Shown one piece after another: positions 6,176 to 11,315 of a DNA stretch of 11,315 bases. The stretch lies in the NCBI GenBank assembly GCA_003170935.1, contig PMYA01000165.1:4080-15394 (forward strand), read 5' to 3'. The stretch is from Methanobacteriota archaeon (GTDB lineage Archaea > Halobacteriota > Bog-38 > Methanoflorentales > Methanoflorentaceae). The translations under genes were made by a program, and so were the position numbers. Numbering within the stretch: position 1 is the stretch's first letter; the number at the start of each line of letters is the position of its first letter. Below the pieces are notes generated by a model. The model was given only the letters and a program-made list of their open reading frames with translations, was not told the origin of the DNA and did not search any database.

Positions 6176-8608
6176 ATGCCTCATTTGATCGCCCACGCGC
6201 AGCGCTCCAACATTAGGTTATTTTCAGCAGAGCCTGCGCAATTTGTCTTAGACGCAACGTTGACGCTCGGTGACACCTCCAAGGGTCCGAGGCCAAAACG
6301 ATTTATGGTCATCAGCGGCGGGAAAGAGCTTCCCAAGAGGCCAGCTGAGGTTCTTGAGCTTTTGCGGCTGCACAACGTGACGCTCGCAGAGCGTGATCAT
6401 TCCACGGCACGCGAGCAGAAAGCTTTTCAGGACCTAATCGCTCTGTTCGAGGCGTACCAGATTTCCTACGATCGAGTGCATGTCTGTGGGTTTTGCATCG
6501 GAAAGCGACGATACAAGCCAGTAAACGCCAATTTTGTTCGCCACGAAGGGGAGCGCATCTGCATGGACTGTGCTCAGACCGAACTACGACGAGAGCTCAG
6601 TTTTCGGGGATTTGCGCATTATAACCACTTCTATGCGCTTCTTAACAAGGTACGCGACCTCGACCGCGTGATTCGTTTTCTCGATTCTGGGGTCGATCCT
6701 GATTTAACGCTATACGACGTGCTTTCAAGACGAGCTGAAAGCTACCAAAGCGTGCCAATTGATGCCCTCAATGTAGATGACAGATTAAAGCTTCTAATCA
6801 AGCAGCGTTTGTCAAAGCTGCTTCCCGTTCAATCAATTGCGGTCGAACGAGGGCTTTTAAAGGGTAGAGACCTTCTCGTAGTCTCAGCAACAGCGACGGG
6901 AAAAACGCTCATTGGGGAGCTAGCAGGCGTTAACAATGTGCTCCATGGTAAGGGAAAGCTGTTGTTCGTCGTTCCACTTGTCGCCCTTGCAAATCAGAAA
7001 TATAGTGAGTTTGGAGGGCGCTACCGTAGCCTTGGCCTAAGCGTTAGCATTCGGATCGGCGGCAGCAGAATTCGGACTCGGGACTGGGTGCGAGCAGAGT
7101 CCGACTACTCAGCCGATATTCTCGTGGGAACCTACGAGGGGATCGATCAGGTGCTGCGCACGAATAACGCTGAGCTCCTCGGAAAGATTGGAACAATTGT
7201 CGTCGATGAAGTGCACATGCTTGAAGACAAAGAACGTGGAAGTCGCCTTGACGGGCTTATTTCTCGGTTAAAGGCACTGGCCCCGAAATCACAACGCATA
7301 TATCTTTCGGCAACTGTTGGCAACCCTCACGCGTTAGCGCGTGAGCTCGGTGCGGATCTCGTCGAGTACGAGGAGCGGCCGGTGCCTATTGAGCGTCACC
7401 TCATTTTCGCTCATGAACACGAGAAGCTGTCAATCATCAACAAGCTCGTCAGATATGAAATCAAAAGAACCTCGAGCAAGGGTTATAAAGGACAATCGAT
7501 CATTTTTACTAATTCCCGGGCGCGGTGTCATAGGATATCGAAAGCGTTGTCTGCAAAAAGTGTCCCGTATCATGGGGGCCTCTCGTACGCCGAACGTAAG
7601 AAGGTCGAAACGAACTTTGCCAACGGCCGTATAGACGTCGTCGTCACTACAGCGGCACTGGGGGCCGGCGTTGATTTTCCCGCGTCGCAAGTCATATTTG
7701 AATCACTGGCGATGGGCATAGACTGGCTTACTGTGCAAGAGTTTCATCAGATGCTCGGTCGAGCAGGGAGGCCAGATTATCACGACGTCGGTAAGGTAGT
7801 CCTCCTCGCTCAACCCGACAAGAAATTCAGGGGGCCAGAGACAGAGGATCAAGTTGCGATCAAGTTGCTCTCAAGTTCTATTGAGGATGTCGAAATAGCT
7901 TACGATGATGACCAGCAAGCGGAGCAGACTCTCGCAAACCTCACCTTTGGTCAACCAGTTAAGATGCTGGCCCCTTATGATGTCAAAGTGCATCTTGGTA
8001 GGCTCAAACGTTTGGGCTTTGTTTCGGATGATGGGCAGGCGACAAAGCTCGGATATGTCGTTTCTGGTGATTTCCTTACCATTGATCAAGCAGTTCAAAT
8101 TGTTGAGTGTGTGAAGAAGGGACAACAGCCGCTTGATATCATACTTAAACTACACGTTTTTACTGCTGTGTACCTCAATGACATTCAGCGAATGGCGCAG
8201 ATACTTGGTGTTAACATGTCACCGAACGTTTTCAGTGGTGGAAATCTAGAGATGCTCTTTTCCGGAAGTGGGGATGAGCTTACGCATCTCGACCAGAAAG
8301 CGCTAGAAAGCGTCCTCGCGTTTTCAATCGCTTTCGTCGATTGTGATTGCGAGGGGTCGCCATTTTGTGGCTGCCCCGAGCGGAGCTTCTCGAAGTGGAT
8401 ACTAGAACAGCGTGTGAGCGGTTGCGATCCAGCTGACATAGTTGAACAGATGTCGGCGTTTGGCGTGCATGCGTATTCTGGAGATGTCCTCAACTATCTC
8501 GATCAAACAGTGCGTTTGATGGAATCTATAGGGGCAATGGCATCAATTTTGCGAAAAAAGGATATTGCACGTGAAGCGCTTCAGACCAAACTGCAGCTTG
8601 AAGGGTAA
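6176..8608 (+). CDS. Ski2-like SF2 DEAD/DEAH-box helicase with N- and C-terminal cysteine clusters
   Basis: 810-residue ATP-dependent nucleic acid helicase. Residues 1-200 are a family-specific N-terminal region with a C4 zinc-finger-like site (C104-C107 and C129-C132). The helicase core carries Walker A SATATGKT at 237-244, PLVALANQK at 267-275, DEVH at 344-347, LSAT at 377-380, FTNSRARC at 444-451, TTAALGAGVDFP at 491-502 and QMLGRAGRP at 525-533, all intact. A winged-helix/helical region follows, then a cysteine cluster C723, C725, C731, C733 (CDCEGSPFCGC) that could hold zinc or Fe-S. The architecture matches euryarchaeal helicases I remember as DUF5814-containing; substrate (DNA or RNA) is unknown. 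The ATG immediately follows the preceding stop, with AGGA 9 nt upstream. It ends 3 bp from the convergent argJ. A repair, recombination or RNA-processing role is possible; it is not Hel308, given its extra domains. Confidence 0.9.
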   Translation: MPHLIAHAQRSNIRLFSAEPAQFVLDATLTLGDTSKGPRPKRFMVISGGKELPKRPAEVLELLRLHNVTLAERDHSTAREQKAFQDLIALFEAYQISYDRVHVCGFCIGKRRYKPVNANFVRHEGERICMDCAQTELRRELSFRGFAHYNHFYALLNKVRDLDRVIRFLDSGVDPDLTLYDVLSRRAESYQSVPIDALNVDDRLKLLIKQRLSKLLPVQSIAVERGLLKGRDLLVVSATATGKTLIGELAGVNNVLHGKGKLLFVVPLVALANQKYSEFGGRYRSLGLSVSIRIGGSRIRTRDWVRAESDYSADILVGTYEGIDQVLRTNNAELLGKIGTIVVDEVHMLEDKERGSRLDGLISRLKALAPKSQRIYLSATVGNPHALARELGADLVEYEERPVPIERHLIFAHEHEKLSIINKLVRYEIKRTSSKGYKGQSIIFTNSRARCHRISKALSAKSVPYHGGLSYAERKKVETNFANGRIDVVVTTAALGAGVDFPASQVIFESLAMGIDWLTVQEFHQMLGRAGRPDYHDVGKVVLLAQPDKKFRGPETEDQVAIKLLSSSIEDVEIAYDDDQQAEQTLANLTFGQPVKMLAPYDVKVHLGRLKRLGFVSDDGQATKLGYVVSGDFLTIDQAVQIVECVKKGQQPLDIILKLHVFTAVYLNDIQRMAQILGVNMSPNVFSGGNLEMLFSGSGDELTHLDQKALESVLAFSIAFVDCDCEGSPFCGCPERSFSKWILEQRVSGCDPADIVEQMSAFGVHAYSGDVLNYLDQTVRLMESIGAMASILRKKDIAREALQTKLQLEG
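8554..8559 (-). terminator. Possible argJ terminator inside the helicase 3' end
   Basis: Because argJ stops 3 bp from the helicase stop, its transcript must end in antisense to the helicase gene. The first T run met on the minus strand is TTTTTT here, 53-58 nt past the argJ stop. It is a plausible U-tract terminator, with no hairpin seen. Confidence 0.35.
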
Positions 8609-8611
8609 GTG

Positions 8612-9802
8612 TCAGGTGGTATACTGAGCGTTGATGCGCACATAGTCCTCGGTGAGATCACAGCCCCAAGCCGTGGCTGAGGCCACTCCGAGACCCAAAT
8701 CAATTTGGATTGAAATCTCAGCGCTCTTCATTATAGCCGCAAGCGCGTCTTTTTCGAAATCATCAGCGTTAGCAGCGCGTATGATTCCTTTTTGGAGCAA
8801 CACTATAGGGGGGCTTTTTCCGTTTGATAACGACAGTGAGAGTAATGAGGGATCAACGAACGCTTCGGAATAGCCGACCGCGGCAACTATCCTTCCCCAG
8901 TTTGGATCAGCGCCAAAAAGCGCGGTTTTTACGAGAGGTGAACGTACGACTGCCTTTGCCGCTTTTACTGCATCTTCTCGATTTCGTGCACCTGTAACGG
9001 TGACTTCCATCATCTTCGAAGCGCCTTCGCCATCACGCGCGATCATTTTTGCAAGCGTGATACATACAAAGTTCAGTGCGTCTTGAAACTTGCTTATTTC
9101 AATTGTTGTAGGGCTTTCGCCGGTCGCAATGAGAAGGACGCTGTCGTTCGTGCTCGTATCTCCGTCGACAACGACCATGTTAAAGCTTATGTCGGCGGCT
9201 TGCTTGAGGCATTTTTGCAGAACGTCAGCGCTGAGCTGCGCGTCTGTGTAAATGAAGGCAAGCATAGTGCATAGCTTAGGTTCTATCATTCCAGCCCCCT
9301 TTGCTATGCCTCCTATTCTGACATCGCTGACTTCGACAGCAAAATGCTTTGGCACAGAATCGGTTGTCATTATTGCTTGGGCTGCTGCTAGACTGCCCTC
9401 TGCCGAATCTGTTAACGTTAATAGAAGGGTTTCGATTCTCGAATCGATCCAATCTACATTGAGTGGGGTCCCTATTACGCCTGTTGAGGCAACAGCAACT
9501 TGCGTATCGTTAATTTGCAAACGCTGCGCGAGCGATTTAGAGACGCTCTTAGCATCGGCCAACCCTGCTGGTCCGGTAAAAGCGTTCGCGCTTCCGCTGT
9601 TAGCTATGATTGCAAGGATTTCGTTGCTCTGTTTGAGGTGCTCACGCGTGACAATGACGGGGGCTGCAGTGACTTTGTTGGTAGTAAAAACACCTGCCGC
9701 CGGTCCGCCGCCAGTGATGAGCGCAACGCCGTTTCTGCCATCCTTGATACCTGAGGCGTTGACACCGCGCACCGCGCAGATTCCTCCCTCAACGATGCGC
9801 AT
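8612..9802 (-). CDS. argJ: Glutamate N-acetyltransferase (ornithine acetyltransferase) ArgJ
   Basis: Transfers the acetyl group from N-acetylornithine to glutamate, recycling acetyl in arginine synthesis; some homologues also use acetyl-CoA, and the sequence does not settle which applies here. 396 residues, normal length. Seen: NSGSANAFTG at 68-77; the oxyanion-hole region ASTGVIG at 105-111; KGAGMIEP then CTML at 178-181, where autocleavage before Thr179 would release the alpha and beta chains and expose the catalytic threonine; FGADPNWGRI; and the C-terminal YVRINAQYTT. Consensus at the cleavage site is usually ATML, so Cys178 is a variant P1 residue. The ATG shares its A with the TAA stop of the CBS gene (TAATG), with GAGGG 6 nt upstream, giving tight translational coupling. 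Last gene of the argC-CBS-argJ operon in this window. Very confident. Confidence 0.95.
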   Translation of the reverse strand: MRIVEGGICAVRGVNASGIKDGRNGVALITGGGPAAGVFTTNKVTAAPVIVTREHLKQSNEILAIIANSGSANAFTGPAGLADAKSVSKSLAQRLQINDTQVAVASTGVIGTPLNVDWIDSRIETLLLTLTDSAEGSLAAAQAIMTTDSVPKHFAVEVSDVRIGGIAKGAGMIEPKLCTMLAFIYTDAQLSADVLQKCLKQAADISFNMVVVDGDTSTNDSVLLIATGESPTTIEISKFQDALNFVCITLAKMIARDGEGASKMMEVTVTGARNREDAVKAAKAVVRSPLVKTALFGADPNWGRIVAAVGYSEAFVDPSLLSLSLSNGKSPPIVLLQKGIIRAANADDFEKDALAAIMKSAEISIQIDLGLGVASATAWGCDLTEDYVRINAQYTT

Positions 9803-10275
9803 TAGCTGCCCTCGGCAATTCCTTTTATTATATCGCCGCGAGTAACGATTCCTACTAATTTGCCATCCTTGTCAACGACAGGAAGTCGATTGATCTTGTG
9901 TCTCATCATGTGCTCAGTGGCAGTCTCGATGTCAGCGTCTGCGCTGATCGTGTGAACTGACTTTGTCATAACACGGTCCACGTGCCACTCACCCACATCA
10001 TCACTAACTGAGTCTCTAAGTTCTAGGCGCTCGATTATTTCGCGCACCGGAACCTCGATGATCTCGAGTGGGCTAGGCAGCCAGTAGCCGGTGTGTTCGG
10101 GAATTTCAAGCAGGGATAATACGTCATTTTCTGTTACGATACCGACAAGTTTACCTGCAGCCACAACGGGCACACCGCTTACACTGTTCTCCCGTAACAG
10201 CTTAATACACTCCCGCACTGTCGTTTCGGGCGTCACCGTAATGACGTTTGGATTCATTACATCAAAAACTTTCAT
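9802..10275 (-). CDS. Two-CBS-domain protein in the arginine operon
   Basis: 158 residues made of two CBS domains: about 1-60 (MKVFDVMNPNVITVTPETT, SGVPVVAAGKLVGIVTENDV) and about 96-158 (DRVMTKSVHTISADADIETA, NRLPVVDKDGKLVGIVTRGD), joined by an acidic linker. CBS pairs bind adenosine nucleotides or S-adenosylmethionine and usually regulate a partner; no catalytic domain is attached. The frame extends upstream to an ATG at 10323 inside argC. I chose the ATG at 10275 because it begins the CBS domain exactly and has GAGG 5 nt upstream, overlapping the argC stop. It sits 7 bp after argC and overlaps argJ by one base, so all three are surely one transcript. Control of arginine synthesis by energy charge is a reasonable inference; no direct evidence of ligand. 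Confidence 0.9.
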   Translation of the reverse strand: MKVFDVMNPNVITVTPETTVRECIKLLRENSVSGVPVVAAGKLVGIVTENDVLSLLEIPEHTGYWLPSPLEIIEVPVREIIERLELRDSVSDDVGEWHVDRVMTKSVHTISADADIETATEHMMRHKINRLPVVDKDGKLVGIVTRGDIIKGIAEGS

Positions 10276-10282
10276 TGCAACC

Positions 10283-11275
10283 TCAAAGTGATAGAGCAGG
10301 AGTCCAGAGCCCCGTTGTTTCATCGAGGCCGAACATAAGATTCATGTTTTGAATAGCTTGGCCTGATGCGCCCTTAACCATGTTGTCGATGGCGGAGACG
10401 ACCACAATGCGGTTAGAAGCGGCGTCTCTTTCAATGAAGAGATCACAGAAATTAGTACCTCTAACCGATCCGAGTGAGGGCACGTTGAACCGAATGAAGG
10501 GGCGCCCGGCGTAAAAATCTTCGTAGAGCGATTTTACACCGTCACTATCCAAGTCTTTGTTCGTGAAGATGTGTGCGGTTGTGAGAATGCCCCGTATTGA
10601 CGGAATAACGTGGGGGGTAAAGTTCACTGTCCCAGCTCCCAATCGTTCAAGTTCCTGCACGATTTCGGCTTTGTGCCGGTGATTTGTCAGTTGGTATGGT
10701 ACAACGTTCTCAGCCAAGTTGGGGTAGTGCGAAGTCGCAGTTGGAGCAGCTCCAGCGCCTGAAATGCCGGACTTTGAGTCAAATACGATGCGATCTACGA
10801 ATCCTGCTTTAACCAGGGGCGCTGCTGACAAGATGGCTCCTGTAGGATAGCATCCTGGGTTGGCACATAAGTCCGCGTGCGCCACTTCAGGGTGTAGCTC
10901 AGGCAGACCATAGACGGCTTCCCTAGGATCGGTATGGGGGCCGTAAACCGACTCGTAACGTTGGCCAAGTCGATAATCAGCGCTGAGATCAATTATGCGG
11001 ACCTCATCGATGAGATTAGGTACAAGTCCCATGGCGGCGCCGTGTGGAACGGCGAGAAAGACAACATCCGCTGCTTTTGCAACCGATTTCGCTGTAGCGT
11101 CCACAAACTTTAGGTCATAAAATCCTTTGAGATGGCGGTGAACGTCAGCAACTTGAGTACCGTCGAGGGCTCGCGAAGTAACTATTGTGACTTCGACTTC
11201 TGGATGCTGAACTAGTAATCTCAGCAATTCTCCGCCCGTGTAACCGGATCCGCCGATTATGCCAACTCTGATCAT
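10283..11275 (-). CDS. argC: N-acetyl-gamma-glutamyl-phosphate reductase ArgC
   Basis: NADPH-dependent reduction of N-acetylglutamyl phosphate to N-acetylglutamate semialdehyde, the third step of arginine synthesis; cytosolic. 330 residues, usual for the short ArgC type. Seen: nucleotide-binding GGSGYTGGELLRLL at 8-21, FLAVPHGAA at 73-81, DLSADYRL at 96-103, catalytic cysteine C142 in NPGCYPTG, SGISGAGAAP at 169-178, and NHRHKAEI at 198-205, which holds the likely catalytic histidine. The ATG at 11275 has GAGG 4 nt upstream (11280-11283). It is the first arginine gene in view; the remaining 40 bp (11276-11315) show no clear gene. Followed after 7 bp by the CBS gene and then argJ. All key residues are present. 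Very confident. Confidence 0.95.
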   Translation of the reverse strand: MIRVGIIGGSGYTGGELLRLLVQHPEVEVTIVTSRALDGTQVADVHRHLKGFYDLKFVDATAKSVAKAADVVFLAVPHGAAMGLVPNLIDEVRIIDLSADYRLGQRYESVYGPHTDPREAVYGLPELHPEVAHADLCANPGCYPTGAILSAAPLVKAGFVDRIVFDSKSGISGAGAAPTATSHYPNLAENVVPYQLTNHRHKAEIVQELERLGAGTVNFTPHVIPSIRGILTTAHIFTNKDLDSDGVKSLYEDFYAGRPFIRFNVPSLGSVRGTNFCDLFIERDAASNRIVVVSAIDNMVKGASGQAIQNMNLMFGLDETTGLWTPALSL

Positions 11276-11315
11276 CGATCCTCATTAGACTTGATCTAAG
11301 AAAGCCTTTTCGTCG

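Noticed and set aside
4811..8608. A phage-defence island reading of the regulators plus helicase
   Set aside because: No nuclease, methylase, toxin or mobile element is nearby, the flanks are housekeeping genes, and similar helicases are widespread in Euryarchaeota.
9252..9845. A 197-codon plus-strand reading frame antisense to argJ and the end of the CBS gene
   Set aside because: It mirrors argJ codon structure, shows no recognisable domain, and argJ on the other strand is unambiguous.
10276..10323. A longer CBS protein starting inside argC
   Set aside because: The extra 16 residues precede the domain start, and the internal ATG at 10275 has a proper GAGG site.

Overview
This window looks like the chromosome of a euryarchaeon, most likely a methanogen or a close anaerobic relative. 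The evidence is the gene content and the signals. A UbiA-family enzyme of the archaeal ether-lipid type (digeranylgeranylglyceryl phosphate synthase) is present. Aspartate dehydrogenase (NadX) sits next to NadC for anaerobic NAD synthesis, and HypF implies [NiFe]-hydrogenase maturation. Ribosome binding sites match the archaeal 16S tail (GGTGATCC, GAGG), and TATA-like boxes lie about 30-40 bp before starts. The argC-CBS-argJ order resembles what I remember from class II methanogens, but I cannot name a genus from sequence alone. Coding density is very high, and I see no tRNA, rRNA, CRISPR array, IS element or prophage gene.

Layout. Positions 1-683 (minus) hold the N-terminal 227 codons of nadC, with a TTG start; its 3' end lies outside the window. 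Divergent from it are nadX (732-1526) and a DGGGP synthase (about 1568-2398, possibly from a GTG at 1523). A 100-bp convergent gap separates these from hypF (minus, 2499-4757). Divergent from hypF is a three-gene plus-strand cassette: a short winged-helix regulator (4874-5377), a second winged-helix regulator with a large uncharacterised C-terminal region (5393-6175), and an 810-residue Ski2-like SF2 helicase with cysteine clusters at both ends (6176-8608). The helicase converges, with only 3 bp between stops, on a minus-strand arginine operon: argC (11275-10283), a two-CBS-domain protein (10275-9802) and argJ (9802-8612).

How the genes work together. NadX makes iminoaspartate from aspartate, and NadC later converts quinolinate to nicotinate mononucleotide; NadA is not in view. 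ArgC and ArgJ act in acetylated arginine synthesis, and the tightly coupled CBS protein may be a nucleotide-sensing regulatory partner. HypF makes the cyanide ligands of the hydrogenase active site and shares a short divergent control region with the first regulator. That region contains a perfect inverted repeat, AAGGTT-TAAT-AACCTT, lying on a TATA-like element.

Most of the window is recognisable housekeeping metabolism. The least understood part is the regulator-regulator-helicase cassette at 4826-8608. It is the best candidate for undescribed biology, but nothing in the sequence shows that it is a defence system or any other specific system.
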